64,000 nucleotides of DNA from Dryas octopetala (taxonomy: Eukaryota; Streptophyta; Magnoliopsida; Rosales; Rosaceae), in NCBI GenBank assembly GCA_963921425.1, contig OY992834.1, forward strand, positions 26,983,923-27,047,922. Direction: 5' to 3'. A model generated the notes under the pieces. The model was not told the origin of the DNA. It searched no databases and saw nothing but the letters and a program-made list of their open reading frames with translations. Each line of letters begins with the position of its first letter. Position 1 is the first letter of the stretch. Of the stretch, positions 1 to 13,190 are shown piece by piece. The position numbers and the translations under genes were made by a program.

Positions 1-1595
1 TGAAGCCCACGGTCTGCCCGAAGCCCAACTCGGTTAGGCCTACCCAAAGATCGGTCCAAATCCCAGTCCACAGCTCGTTTGCACACATATATATATCTTC
101 AACAAAAAAATATGAGATTTTAGCTATATTCTGATTCAAATATGAGACCTCACAGAACAATTTTCAACTCTCAACCAACTGAGCTGACTAGTTTATTTGT
201 CTAATTTGAGAATCATAACATATTTAATAGGTTTTTCGTTTGTTTACTCCAATAAATTAGGTTTGAGCAAGGAAGCGACGAGAGTCTGAGATAGGTCTGT
301 GTGTCTCTCACACAATTAGGTTATTACTTTGTTAATATTTTATTAATTTTGGGTATTTTGGGGTTTGGGGTTCGGTTTAGGGTTGAATTGGGTTCGGATT
401 TTTTATATAATATTTATAATGTATTAATAATTTAATATGTAAGGAATCTCAAATTTTGTATTAAATATTTAAATTTATTATTTGGGATTTGGATTGTTTT
501 AAAAGTATTATTTGGGGTTTGTGAGTGTTTGGGGTTTAGAGTTTTTATTACATATGTTTAATAAACATATGATGCAATTGTGTTTCCAATGATCCGAATC
601 GTTCATTTTTTAGTTCTTCACTCAAAGATCATTCTTCCAAAAAATTAGCTCAATCGGAGATGTAAAAGTTAGGTAACGGTGGTCCAACTTATGAACGATC
701 GTGGTTTTTCTAATGATAATTGAGCGGGTAAATGAATTCTGATTTGGCCGATTTTTTGTGAAGATGATCTTTGATTATAAACATAGAAAATGAACGGCTC
801 AGATTGTTGAAATCACGTTGTGGGTTTCACAATTATAGAAACGACAATGTTTCAACGGTAAAGCTTTTAAAATTATACTATTCAAGTGTATTTATATGTA
901 GAAGCTCAGATCTTAATCGTGTTTTCAATGATCTAAATCGTTCATGTTTTAGTTCCTCACTCAAAGATAATTCATCCAAAAAATTAGCTAAATTAGAGAT
1001 GTAAAAGTGAGGTAACGATGGTCGAATTAATGAACGATCGTGGTTTAATAAGTTTAATTATAGTTGTATTATAAAATATGTATATACACATATGCATTTA
1101 TTTTTTATTATAATTGTAATGTTGTATATAATTTTAAAAGTTTATTATTTATGGTATTACACTATTCACTATTACTAACATAATAGTATTATATACTAAC
1201 CTATTAAAATAATTTATTAGAATAAACAAACGAAAAACCTATTAAATATGTTATGATTTACAAACTAGACAAATAAATTATTCAGCTCAGTTAGTTAAAA
1301 GTTAAAGCTTGTTCTGCGAGGTCTCATGTTCAAATCAGAACATAGCCAAAATCTTATATTTTTTTATTGAAGATATATATGTGTGTAAACAGGCTTTGGG
1401 CCCATTCTGGGCTGCCCGTTCGGGCCTAGCCTGGTAAGGCCCTCCAAGCCCTGAACCCTTCAAACTTATGTATTAAGGTCGAAGTCCAGCTCGGCCTGAC
1501 CCGAAAGCTTTATTGGACTCCTTTGATTTAAGCCCGAGCCCAGCCTGAACCCGAAAGACTAGGGCCGGGCTAGCCCGGCCCATTCCCGACCCCTA
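1..1595. mobile_element. hAT-like foldback element, left end outside the window
   Basis: Positions of about 75-255 and 1210-1390 are long inverted repeats of each other. Both hold the same blocks around the CTATTAAATATGTTATGA region and around the TTGAAGATATATATGTGTG region. GC-rich gcccg-containing arms lie outside them. Read on the minus strand, the right end starts TAGGGGTCGGGAATGGGCCG at 1595, which resembles hAT termini. Inside, the block at 590-720 is repeated at 930-1050. No transposase is visible, so this is a non-autonomous copy. The left terminus and the target-site duplication cannot be seen. Confidence 0.55.
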
Positions 1596-1609
1596 CTTAA
1601 GAGCCATAA

Positions 1610-1960
1610 ATATATGGCATTCCAAATTTCACTTTTAGCCCCTAAAATTTGGACAAGTTTTACTTTCATCCACATACTTTCAATTTTGATCTTGTACTTT
1701 AGAAACGGTTGCAATTCAAGGATTGCATTTTCATCCATTAAGTCATCAAATTTGTCCTTCAATTACGAACAATTTGTAAAGTATAAAATGAAAATCACTA
1801 CATATTTGATGGCTTAATTAACGAAAATGCTAACGTGTCCTTCAATTGCAAGGATTTGTAAAATGCAATACGAAAAATTGACACTATTAAAATTATAGAG
1901 ATAAAAACTAAACTTGGCCGTATAAAGGGACCAAAAGAGAAATTTAGCTCATAGGTTATT
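1610..1960. mobile_element. small foldback MITE
   Basis: The first roughly 60 bases (1612-1670, around TTTCACTTTTAGCCCCTAAA) are an imperfect inverted match to the last roughly 60 (1900-1960, around GGGACCAAAAGAGAAATTTA). Nothing between them is coding. The ends resemble other MULE-like foldback elements in the window. The family was not identified. Confidence 0.45.
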
Positions 1961-2439
1961 ACGTTTGATTTTGTCTATTTCTTACTTTTCATTCATTTTT
2001 ACTTTTCCTAGATGTTGAAAATATCTGATTTTGATTTGAATAAAAAGCAAGCTTGGAGAGGAAGAAAAAACCTTCTATGGTGGTAGCTTGAAAGAAAAAG
2101 CAAACTTGCCAAGAAGCATAGGGCTTGTCATTCTCGTATGTTTGTAAAACCAAGAATTATACATCAGACATCGAACTTATGGTAGACACAAAGGTCCAAA
2201 TAAGACAAATCCCGACCCATACATTTCTTAATCATGGACCACACCACAAGAATGATAACTAATAAGGATCAAGAAGTATATAGAAATAGAAATGAACTGG
2301 CTAAATTAGGGAGGAAATTAATTTCTTAATTACTATTTACATAAGTAATTCAACCAATTCCTGAAATTTCAGTCTCTCATTCCTAATTTTACAAATTTTC
2401 ATGATTCTCATATGTATGGTATACTTTTTCGAGAATGAT
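1961..2439. other. non-coding spacer
   Basis: AT-rich sequence between a MITE and the MATE pseudogene. No open frame, RNA gene or repeat boundary was recognised. Confidence 0.5.
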
Positions 2440-4212
2440 AGTGAGTAACAAAGTTCACATCTTTAGAGAAGATTCAAGCTCCAAAGTACAACTCGATTCC
2501 AACAAGAAGAGAAAGCCCACACCAAGGATAAAGCTCATTTGTACAACAGATTCTTTCACAAATTAAGGTGTCCCATTGTTTTTGTGAAAAAAACTCGGCA
2601 CAAAATTTAAAGAAAAAAAAAATCTTTTAGTTCTTCAATTCATGAATGGCTAAAGTCTTTATTGGTACTGTTATGTGGACAAACTGAATTAGTACCTGTG
2701 ATACCCGGGTTGCAGTAGCTGTTGCCTTTTTGTAGTCTTTCTCAGCAAATGTGCATGCTAGAATAGCCTAAATAGCAGAGGGCCAAAACACAAAGATTGT
2801 CTAAGACTCTAAAATAGTTGTAATAATAAATATTTCTGATTTGCTACTACAAAATGTGTAATATGGTCCAAAGTTTGGTACATGAGTAAGTCCAATTATT
2901 AAGGTGTGCTATAGGCAGTCAAGGAAAATATGTTGTAATGAATGTATCCAAATCCTTCACTCTCCATTAGATATACAATAATGAGGGATGGAGGAATCAA
3001 GCTCTTTACCATTCTTTATAATTCAACCAAACTAAAAGCATATTAAGCTTGGAGGTAATCAACTTTTGTTTTCAAGATTAAGAAGAGGATCACCGCCACC
3101 AAGTACCTAAAACGGTATGAAATTAACACTTTAACCATGACAAATATGAATAAAAAATCAAGATTAGAATTACGAATGGCGAGACTTCAATAGAAGTTGT
3201 AAATGTGCATTAACAATAACAAGCAATACCATGAATAGAGTGACACTACCCACTAAGAAAGAAGATGTGCAATAGCTGAACCTCTGATGCCCAAATCGCA
3301 GACAAAGATGAGTAATGAATCCAAAGCAATGTTGATTGCATATCCCACAACTACAATAACACCATATGAAACAAATAATTAGTTTGACAAACAAAACCAT
3401 GAACTGTGAATCAAGATGCCACAGTGTAATAACATAAGCTAATTCATTTGCATTGACATTTCTATTGGAGAGTGAACTTTTACAGTTTTTTCTTGTGAAA
3501 TTAAGGCAAGGAAAATTGTTTTTCAAGTTAGGTATATCATGTTACATGTCTAGATCACATAACTCTCATTTCCGTGTTTATGGTGTTCTCAATCAAGATT
3601 TTCTATTACTATTATATTTCAAAATAACTTTAGGAATACAATAATCTCAAGAATTTATTCAAAGATTTTTCTTATAGTAGTAAGAAGAGTTGGCCATTAC
3701 TAGGCAGGCTTTAACTTAAATACAGTGGTGTTTTCTTTCTTGGTTTTCAGCATACTTAAGCTAAAGGGTAGTGAAGGCAGAAAATTAAATCAAAGTATTA
3801 GAGGCTGGAAAATTATAACAGAAAACTAGGCCCACCAATGACATACAAAGGTGTTTTGGTATCCTTAAACCCTATGAATATCCCTTGCATAATCAATGTA
3901 AGAACTGCAAGTGCACCGATCGACCTTACTCTCATGTACTTATGTGTTGGAGCAAGCATAAGGGAGCCCTGCACCATAACAAGATTAAGACGAGAATCAA
4001 TGCCAACAAGTACCTAAAACGATATCAAGTAAACACCTTAATATTGACAAAAGATGCATAGAATTAAGATTAAAAGTACGAAGGGAAAATAAAACAATGA
4101 ACTGCGACTTCAAAAGAAGTTGTAAATGTGAATTAACGATAACAAGCAATACCATGACAATGGTGACACTACTTACTGAGAAAAAACATGTGCAATAGCT
4201 GCACCTCTGATT
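2440..4212 (-). pseudogene. truncated FRD3/DTX43-type MATE transporter pseudogene
   Basis: This is a degenerate copy of the intact MATE gene at 32525-36980, in the same orientation. Matches are: part of exon 10 (about 2455-2538), exon 9 (2696-2767, full 72 nt), exon 7 with flanks (about 2990-3110), exon 6 (about 3253-3351), exon 5 (3836-3968, three bases shorter but in frame). A second partial copy of exon 7, intron 6 and exon 6 follows at about 3975-4205. Exon 8 is missing: intron 8 sequence runs directly into intron 7 sequence. The Gln codon spanning exons 6 and 7 reads TAG when spliced, and the exon 10 acceptor AG has become AA. Exons 1-4 and 11-13 are absent. The tandem repeat field starts immediately at its right edge. 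It retains introns, so it arose by DNA duplication and not by retroposition. Confidence 0.85.
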
Positions 4213-7200
4213 CACGTCAAAACTTGACTTGGAATGTTACTATGTACAATTTAAAATGTACGAAGGGTATAAACATTTAAAATACCTCGAGATACAAACT
4301 GAAATTCTCAAGTAACGAATTAGGATGCCCTAAGGAACGACTTGAAAAACTCTAGGGTATGACTTGAAATGTTACTAAGTACAATTTGAAATGCTTCAAG
4401 AGTATAAACATTTAAAATGCCTCGAGGTATGAATTGAAATTCTCAATGAACGACTTGAGAAGCTATATGATATGACTTGGGAAGCATCAAAACATGACTA
4501 CGAATGTCACTAGAAACAATTTCAAATATACCAAGGGTGTAAACATTTAAAATAACTCGAGATACGAACTGAAATTCTTAAGAACCGACTTAAGAAACTC
4601 TAGTGTATGACTTGGGAAACGTCAAAACATAACTTGGAATGTCATTAGATACAATTTGAAATGTACAAAAGGTATAAATATTTAAAATACTTCAAGGTAC
4701 GAACTGAAATTCTCAAAGAACGAGTTAAGATGCCCTAAGGAACGACTAGAGATGTCCAAACGAACGACTTAAGAAACTCTAGGGTATGACTTAAGAAGTG
4801 TCAAAACATGACTTGGAATGTTACTAGATACAATTTAAAATGCTCCAAGGGTATAAACATTAAAAATACCTCGAGGTACAAACTGAAATTCTCAAAAACG
4901 ACTTGTGATGCTCTAAGAAACAAATTGATAAACTATAGGGTATGGCTTAGAAAACATCAAACATAACTATGAATGTCACTAGGAACAATTAGAAATGCAC
5001 AAAGGGTATAAACATTTAAAATAACTCGAGTTACAAACTGAAATTCTCAAGGAACGACTTGGAATGCCCTAAGGAACAACTTGAAATACTCTAAGGAACG
5101 ACTTAAGAAACTCTTGAGTATGACTTGAGAAGCGTTAAAACATGACTTGAAATGTTAGTAAGTACAATTTGAAATGCTCCAAGAGTATAAACATTTAAAA
5201 TACCTTGAGTTCCAAAATTAAATTCTCAATGAATGACTTGAGAAACCCTCATGAACGACTTGAGAAATTCTGGTTATGACTTGGGAAACGTCAAAACATG
5301 ACTTGAAATATCATTAGGTACAATTAGAAATGCATCAATGAAATAAACATTTAAAATCCGTAAAGTTATGAACTTAAATTTTCTACGAACAACTTGGGAT
5401 GCCTTATGAAACGAGCGGAGATGTCCAAAGAAACGACTTGAGAAACTTTAGGATATGACTTGGGGAGCGTCAAAACATGACTTGAAATGTCACTAGGTAC
5501 AATTTGAAACGCACAAAGGGTATAAACATTTAAAATATCTCAAGGTGTGAATTGAAATTTTCAAGGAACGATTTGAGAAACTCCAGTGTATGACTTGGGA
5601 AGCGTCAAAACATGACTTGGAATATCATTATGTACAATTAGAAATGTATCAAAGGCATAAACATTTAAAATCTCTTGAGTTATGAACTGAAAATTTCAAC
5701 GAACAACTTGGAATGCCCAATGGAACGAGCGAAGATGTCCAAAAGAACGACTTGAGAAATTCTAGGGTATGACTTGGAGAACATCAAAACATGACTGGAA
5801 ATGTCACTAGATACAATTTCAAATGCACAAAGGGTATAAACATTTAAAATACCTAGAGGTACGAACGAAAATTCTCGAGGAACGACTTGGGATGCCTTAA
5901 AGAACGACTTGAGATGCCCAAAAGCACGACTTAAGAAAACTCTTGGGTTTGACCTTGGAACCGTCAAAACATGAATTGAAATATCACTAGGTACAATTTG
6001 AAATGCATCAAGGGTATAAACATTTAAAATCCCTCGAGGTGCGAACTGAATTTTAAACGAATGACTTGAAATACCCTAAGAAACGACTGGAGATGCCCTA
6101 TGGAACGACTTGAGAAACTCTAGGATATGAGTAGAAAGCATGAAAACATGACTTTGAATGTAATTAGGTACAATTTGAAATGAACAAAGGGTATAAACAT
6201 TTAAAATCTCTCAAGTTACAAACAGAAATTTTCAACGAACGTCTTTGGATGTGTCCTAAGAAACGACTTGAAAAACTCTAGAGTCTGACTTGGGAAACGT
6301 CAAAACATACCTTAGAATATCACTATGTACAATTTGAAATGTATTAAGGGTATAAACATTTAGAGTACCTCGTGGTACGAACTGAAATTCTCAATAAACG
6401 ACTTGAGATGCCCTAAGGAACGGCTTAAGATATCCTATAGAATGACTTGAGAAATTCTAGGGTATGACTTTACAAGCGTCAAAAAATGAATTGGAATGTC
6501 ACTAGTTACAATTTGAAATGCACTAAGGGTATAGAAAATTTAAAATCCCTTGAGTTACGCATTGAAATTTTCAACGAATGACTTGTGAAACCCTAAGGAA
6601 CGACTGAAGATAACCTAAAAAACGACTTAAGAAACTCTAAGTTACGACTTGAGAAATATCAAAACATGACTTTGAATGTCACTATATACAATTTGAGAGA
6701 CACAAATGGTATAAATATTTAAAAGACCTCGAGATATGAACTAAAATTATCAAGAGTATAAACATTTAAAATCCCACGAGTTACGAACTAAAATTTTCAA
6801 CAAACGTTTTGGGATTACCTAAGGAACGACTTGAAAAACTGTAGGGCATGACTTGGGAAGCGTCAAAACATGACTTGAAATGTCACTAGATACAATTTGA
6901 AATGTACCAAGAGTATAAACATTTAAAATATCTCAAGGTACGAATTGAAATTTCCAAGGAACGACTTGAGGAGTCTAAAGGAACGATTTGAGAAACTCCA
7001 GTGTATGACTTGGAAAGCATCAAAACATGACTTGGAATATCATTATGTACAATTAGAAATGTATCAAAGGTATAAACATTTAAAATCCCTAGAGTTATGA
7101 ACTGAAAATTTCAACGAACAACTTGGGATTCCCTATGGAACGAGCGAAGATGTCCAAAAGAACGACTTGAGAAATTCTAGGATATGACTTGGGGATCATC

Positions 7201-8840
7201 AAAACATGACTTGAAATGTCACTAGGTACAATTTCAAATGCACAAAAGGTATAAACATTTAAAATACCTAGAGGTACGAACGAAAATTCTCGAGGAACGA
7301 CTTGGGATGCCTTAAGGAACAACTTGAGATGCCCAAAAGCACGACTTAAGAAACTCTTGGGTTTGACCTTGAAACCGTCAAAACATAAATTGGAATATCA
7401 CTAGGTACAATTTGAAATGCATCAAGGGTATAAACATTTAAAATCGCTCGAGGTACGAACTGAATTTTAAACGAATGACTTGAAATACCCTAAGAAACGA
7501 CTGAAGATGCCCTATGGAATGACTTGAGAAACTCTAGGATATGAGTAGAAAACGTGAAAACATGACTTTGAATGTAACTAGGTACAATTTGAAATGAACA
7601 AAGGGTATAAACATTTAAAATCTCTCAAGTTACAAACTGAAATTTTCAACGAACGTCTTTGGATGTGTCCTAAGGAACGACTTGAAAAACTCTAGGGTCT
7701 GACTTGGGAAACGTCAAAACATACCTTAGAATATCACTAGGTACAATTTGAAATGTATCAAGGGTATAAACATTTAGAGTACCTCGAGGTACGAACTGAA
7801 ATTCTCAAGAAACGACTTGGGATTTCCTAAGGAACGGCTTGAGATGTTCTATAGAACGACTTGAGAAATTCTAGAGTATGACTTTAAAAGCGTCAAAACA
7901 TGAATTGGAATGTCACTAGTCACAATTTGAAATGCACTAAGGGTATAGAAAATTTAAAATCCCTTGAGTTACGCACTGAAATTTTCAACGAACGACTTGT
8001 GAAACCCTAAGGAACGACTGAATATAACCTAAAAAACGACTTGAAAAACTCTAAGTTACGACTTGAGAAACATCAAAAGATGACTTTGAATGTCACTATA
8101 TACAATTTGAGAGACACAAATGGTATAAATATTTATAATACCTCGAGATACGAACTAAAATTATCAAGAGTATAAACATTTAAAATCCCTCAAGTTACGA
8201 ACCAAAATTTTCAACAAACGTCTCGGAATTACCTAAGGAACGACTTGAAAAACTCTAGAGTATGACTTGGGAAGCGTCAAAACATGACTTGAAATGTTAC
8301 TAGATACAATTTAAAATATACCAAGGGAATAAACATTTAGAATACCTAGAGGTACGAACTGAAATTCTAAAGGAATGAGTTGGGATGCCCTAAGGGTATA
8401 AAAAATTTAAAATCTCATGAGTTACGAACTGAAATTTTTAACGAACGATTTGAGATGCCCTAAGGAACGACTGAAGATGACATAAGTAACGACTTAGGAA
8501 ATTCTAGGGTATGACTCTGGAAGCGTCTAAACATTACTTGAAATGTCAGTATATACAATTTGAAATGCACCAAGGGTATAAAAGATTTAAAATCACTCGA
8601 GTTACGAACTGAAATTTTCAACGAACGACTAGAGATATCCAAAGGAAGGACTTGAGAAATTTTAGGGTATGACTTGGGAAGTGTCAAAACATGTCATAGA
8701 ATGTCTCTAGATACAATTTAAAATGAACCAAGAGTATAAACATTTAAAATCTCTAGTGTTACAAATTGAATTTTTCAACGCACGACTTAAGATTCACTAA
8801 AGAACGACTTTAAAAACTCTAGGCTATGACATAGTAAATT
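4213..8840. repeat. hierarchical tandem repeat, largest block
   Basis: The block is filled by a degenerate tandem repeat. One monomer reads as consecutive 22-24 base pieces, for example AACGACTTGGGATGCCCTAA, TATGACTTGGGAAGCGTCAA, ATGACTTGGAATGTCACTAG, ACAATTTGAAATGCACCAAG and TATAAACATTTAAAATCCCT, each variants of one another. Hand-counted spacing of the TATAAACATTT landmark (4268, 4403, 4538, 4673, 4852, 5007, 5186 and on) is close to 135, 157 or 179 bases, that is 6, 7 or 8 protomers. A higher-order copy lies 1,415 bases away (5656 to 7071). Short open frames on the minus strand are repeat translations and are not genes. Confidence 0.9.
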
Positions 8841-9450
8841 TGAACAAGTTCAGAGATATTCTTTTATTGTTCTCCTTACTAACAATTAAGAACTGCAACT
8901 GAGTTAAACTTGTATTTAAAAAACCTCATACTACTACCGATTCCTATATCGAGTTGATTTGATCATGTAAACAACTACATGAAAAACAAAAATTACAAAG
9001 AAAAATACTATAGATTAAAGAAAAGGAATTATTACCTCAGATAGCCAAACCCGCTCCAGATCCACCACCACCAGGATCACGATCCAGGCCATGGCCATGA
9101 AAAAGGCTAGATCTACGACAACTCTCTAGTGGATCTTCAAGGTCCTCATCCAGCTTCATCCAGCTTCTTCTTCTTCCTTCCTTTTTCTTTAAGCGCTTTA
9201 AGTTTCCTCTTCCACCATTTCTTCCGCCCTCTTCTTCCTCCTCACAGACCACAAGGGAAGCTTGTTTTTAAAAGCCGGTTTTTTGTTGCAATAGAATATT
9301 CGTCCTTACGAACAAGAAGCCCTGAGATTTCGTTATTCATTGATTTGTAGTTGTTCTCAGATATGGGTTTCTAACTTTCTAATTTCAAAAGAGAAGAAAG
9401 AGTGACAAAGCTAGAGTTTGTACTTTGTAATGAAAGAGAGACGGATCAAA

Positions 9451-10140
9451 GGAACGACTGAAGATAACCTAAAAAACGACTTAAAAAACTCTAAGTTACG
9501 ACTTGAGAAATATCAAAACATGACTTTGAATGTCACTATATACAATTTGAGAGACACAAATGGTATAAATATTTAAAAGACCTCGAGATATGAACTAAAA
9601 TTATCAAGAGTATAAACATTTAAAATCCCTCGAGTTACGAACTAAAATTTTCAACAAACGTTTTGGGATTACCTAAGGAACGACTTGAAAAACTGTAGGG
9701 CATGACTTGGGAAGCGTCAAAACATGACTTGAAATGTCACTAGATACAATTTGAAATGTACCAAGAGTATAAACATTTAAAATATCTCAAGGTACGAATT
9801 GAAATTTCCAAGGAACGACTTGAGGAGTCTAAAGGAACGATTTGAGAAACTCCAGTGTATGACTTGGAAAGCATCAAAACATGACTTGGAATATCATTAT
9901 GTACAATTAGAAATGTATCAAAGGTATAAACATTTAAAATCCCTAGAGTTATGAACTGAAAATTTCAACGAACAACTTGGGATTCCCTATGGAACGAGCG
10001 AAGATGTCCAAAAGAACGACTTAAGAAATTCTAGGATATGACTTGGGGATCATCAAAACATGACTTGAAATGTCACTAGGTACAATTTCAAATGCACAAA
10101 AGGTATAAACATTTAAAATACCTAGAGGTACGAACGAAAA
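9451..10140. repeat. tandem repeat block copied from 6597-7286
   Basis: This block is nearly identical to 6597-7286 at a constant offset of 2,854 bases, including unusual variants such as the ACTGTAGGGCATGACTTGGG piece. The left junction shows a few bases of shared sequence (AAGG). It interrupts the two copies of the CACTA-like segment. Confidence 0.85.
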
Positions 10141-10759
10141 ACAACTACATGAAAAACAAAAATTACAAAGAAAAATACTATAGATTAAAGAGAAGGAATT
10201 ATTACCTCAGATAGCCAAACCCGCTCCAGATCCACCACCACCAGGATCACGATCCAGGCCATGGCCATGAAAGAGGCTAGATCTACGACAACTCTCTGGT
10301 GGATCTTCAAGGTCCTCATCCAGCTTCATCCAGCTTCTTCTTCTTCCTTCCTTTTTCTTTAAGAGCTTTAAGTTTCCTCTCTTCCACCATTTCTTCCGCT
10401 CTCTTCTTCCTCCTCACAGACCACAAGGGAAGCTTGTTTTTAAAAGCCGGTTTTTTGTTGCAATAGAATATTCGTTCTTACGAACAAGAAGCCCTGAGAT
10501 TTCGTTATTCATTGATTTGTAGTTGTTCTCAGATATGGGTTTCTAACTTTCTAATTTCAAAAGAAAAGAAAGAGTGACAAAGCTAGAGTTTGTACTTTGT
10601 AATGAAAGAGAGACGGATCAAAGAGCTTCTAACCTTGAGATTCAGGGTAGGAGAGAGAATGGTGAGTAAAATAGAAGATCGAAGATTTTGATACCTGTGA
10701 GAAGTGGGTGCGAGTAAGCTGAGAGGGCTGGCTGGAGGTGGGTGCGACTGGACTGAGAG

Positions 10760-10790
10760 AGAGAAAGAGAGAGAGAGAGAGCAAATTGAG
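10760..10790. repeat. (GA)n microsatellite
   Basis: Impure GA/GAAA dinucleotide run inside the CACTA-like remnant. Confidence 0.8.
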
Positions 10791-11184
10791 AGGAGTGAGC
10801 TTGTGAGGTTGCTTGGAGGGTCGAACAAGTGCGCTTGGAGGTCAGGTGGGTACGCAGAGGGTGGCTTCTCTCTCATATCTCTTTTGATTTTGGTGAGAAA
10901 AAGTGAGAGGAAATAGATCGAGAAAGTGAAAGTGACAGAGGGAAAGTGAAAATATCGAAGGAGCCAACATATCAGTGAACATGGAATTTTTTTTATGTTA
11001 CTATCGACTGATTTTTTCATTTTATTTCACTTACACAACGGTCACATATTATAACAATTGTGTAGGGAAAATTCAAAAATCTATCATTCTGAAAACCATT
11101 GGATTTCATGCATACATACAATTACATGTATGTAACAAAATCGTTGTGTAGGTAGTGTTGTGTATTTATATTATTGTAGTAGTG

Positions 11185-12149
11185 CAAAGGTATAAACATT
11201 TGCAATACCTCAAGGTATAAACTGAAATTCTCAAGGAACGACTTGGGATGTCCTAAGGAACAACTTGAAAGGTTCTATAAAACGATTTGAGAAACTCTAG
11301 TGTATCACTTGGGAAATGTCAAAACATGACTTGAAATGTCATTAGATACAATTTGAATGTACGAAGGGAATAAACATTTAAAATATCTCAAGGTATGAAC
11401 TGAAATTCTCAAGGAACGAATTAGGATGCCCTAAGAAATGACTGGAGATACCCTATGGAACGACTTGAGAAACTCTAGGGTATGAGTGGGAAGTGTCAAA
11501 ACATGAATTGTAATGTCACTAGGTATAATTTGAAATGAACCAATGATATAAACATTTAAAATAACTCGAGTTACGAACTGAAATTTTCAACGAAAGTCTT
11601 GGGATGTCGTAAGGAACGAATTGAAAAACTCTAGGGTATGACTTGGAAAGCGTCAAAACATACTTGGAATATCACTAGGTACAATTTGAAATGTACCCAG
11701 CGTATAAATATTTAAAATATCTTGAGGTACGAACTGAAATTATCAAGGAACGACTTGGAATGCCCTAAAAAACGACTACATATGTCCTATAGAACGACTT
11801 GAGAAACTCTAGGGTATGACTTTGGAAGCATCAAAACATTACTTGGAATATCACTAAGTATAAATTGAAATGAAACAAGGGTATAAACATTTCAAATACC
11901 TAGAGTTACGAACTGAAATTTTCAACGAACATCTTGAGATGCCCTAAGGAACGACTTGAAAAACTCTAGGGTATGACTTAGGAAGTGTCAAAATATGACT
12001 TGGAATGTCACTAGGTACAATTTGAAATGTACCAAGCGTATAAATTTTTAAAATATCTCGAGGTACGAATTGAAATTATCAAGGAACGACTTAGGATGCC
12101 CTAAGAAACCACTAAAGATGTCCTATATAACGACTTGAGAAATTCTAGG
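11185..12149. repeat. hierarchical tandem repeat, block 3
   Basis: The 22-base-protomer repeat resumes directly after the CACTA-like terminus, at CAAAGGTATAAACATTTGC, and stops at AATTCTAGG. It contains TATAAACATTT landmarks and AACGACTTG pieces in the same order as the main block. No gene is present. Confidence 0.85.
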
Positions 12150-12239
12150 AAGAGTTTGGTGGTGGTTCGCCGCCTAGCTCGCCGGCGTCACGCCGGACTA
12201 AGGAGAGAGGGTGTCGCGGGAAGGAGGAGAGAGAGACTT

Positions 12240-12241
12240 TC

Positions 12242-12273
<32 letters not shown>

Positions 12274-12285
12274 CTGAGAGAGTGA
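12240..12285. repeat. (GA)n microsatellite
   Basis: GAGAGA run of about 30 bases with flanking impure GA sequence, within the hAT-like fragment. Confidence 0.85.
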
Positions 12286-13190
12286 GAGACTTTGAGAGTG
12301 AAACAAAAAAAAAATCTGTTCTTTTGACTTTTGACTTTTGTTTAAGTGGTTTTTTTTTTTTTAAAAAAAATTCATTTATTATTTAGATTTTAGACATTAT
12401 GAAATTAGGAATTTATGAATAATAGGATTAGGGTATTTTAGGGCTTCGTTTGGGGTTTGGACTTTGGGGTTTAGGGTTTTTTGGGGTCAAATTTCAATTG
12501 GGGTTTGAAGTTTTTTATTTTTATTACATATGTTTTTATATTTATAGTATATAGTTTATAGTATATAGTTTATAGTTTATAGTTTATACTTATAGTTAGT
12601 AGTTAACTAGTTACTAGTTACTAACTTACTATATAGTATATACTATAAATTTATAACTTATAACTTATAAATACTAAACCCTATAATTTATATGTTTTTT
12701 AAATTTTTATAGTATATAGTTAATACTTAATAGTTTATATGTTTTTTAATTTATATCATTAATTATATTCTAAACCTTAGGGTATAGCACTATAGCAGTA
12801 TAGCCTATACTCTATACTTCTATAATGTATTAATGTATATAGTATATACTTAATAGTTAATACTATATGGTCTATATTACTTTACTACTTTATAGTATAT
12901 TAGTAAATACTATATACTATTTAGTATATAGTATATAATATAAGTTATATAACTATATATTATTTACTATTTACTATTTAGTATATACTATATTAGTATA
13001 TACTATATTAGTATATTACATTATTACGTACTATAATACTATATACCAAGTTATCAAGTTACTACCAAGTCTACCAAGTACCAAGTACCAACTATGAATT
13101 ATAAATTTATAGTATTAAATTATTAATAGGATATAGTGATATAGTATTAAATTATTAATAGTATAAACTTAATAGAATATAGTGATATAC

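Larger units (their letters stand above)
8841..11184. mobile_element. CACTA-like element remnant with internal duplication
   Basis: An insertion into the repeat field. It ends at 11184 with ...TTGTAGTAGTG, the inverse of a CACTACTACAA terminus. Repeats of the ACACAACG type lie just inside (about 11030-11160), as in CACTA subterminal regions. The left terminus is not clear; CATACTACTACC near 8927 may be a decayed one. The segment 8971-9450 recurs at 10141-10622 almost unchanged, and between the two lies a block of tandem repeat (9451-10140). Each copy contains a purine-rich stretch on the minus strand ending in a plausible splice donor, which could be an exon of an unrecognised captured gene. 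No transposase is visible. Confidence 0.5.

Noticed and set aside
5680-8687. Several open frames of 75-95 codons on the minus strand with similar peptides
   Set aside because: They are translations of the tandem repeat and reappear wherever a monomer lacks a stop; no start context, codon bias or homology supports them.
4213-8840. Possible CRISPR-like array
   Set aside because: The 22-bp pieces are degenerate and contiguous with no unique spacers, and this is a plant genome.
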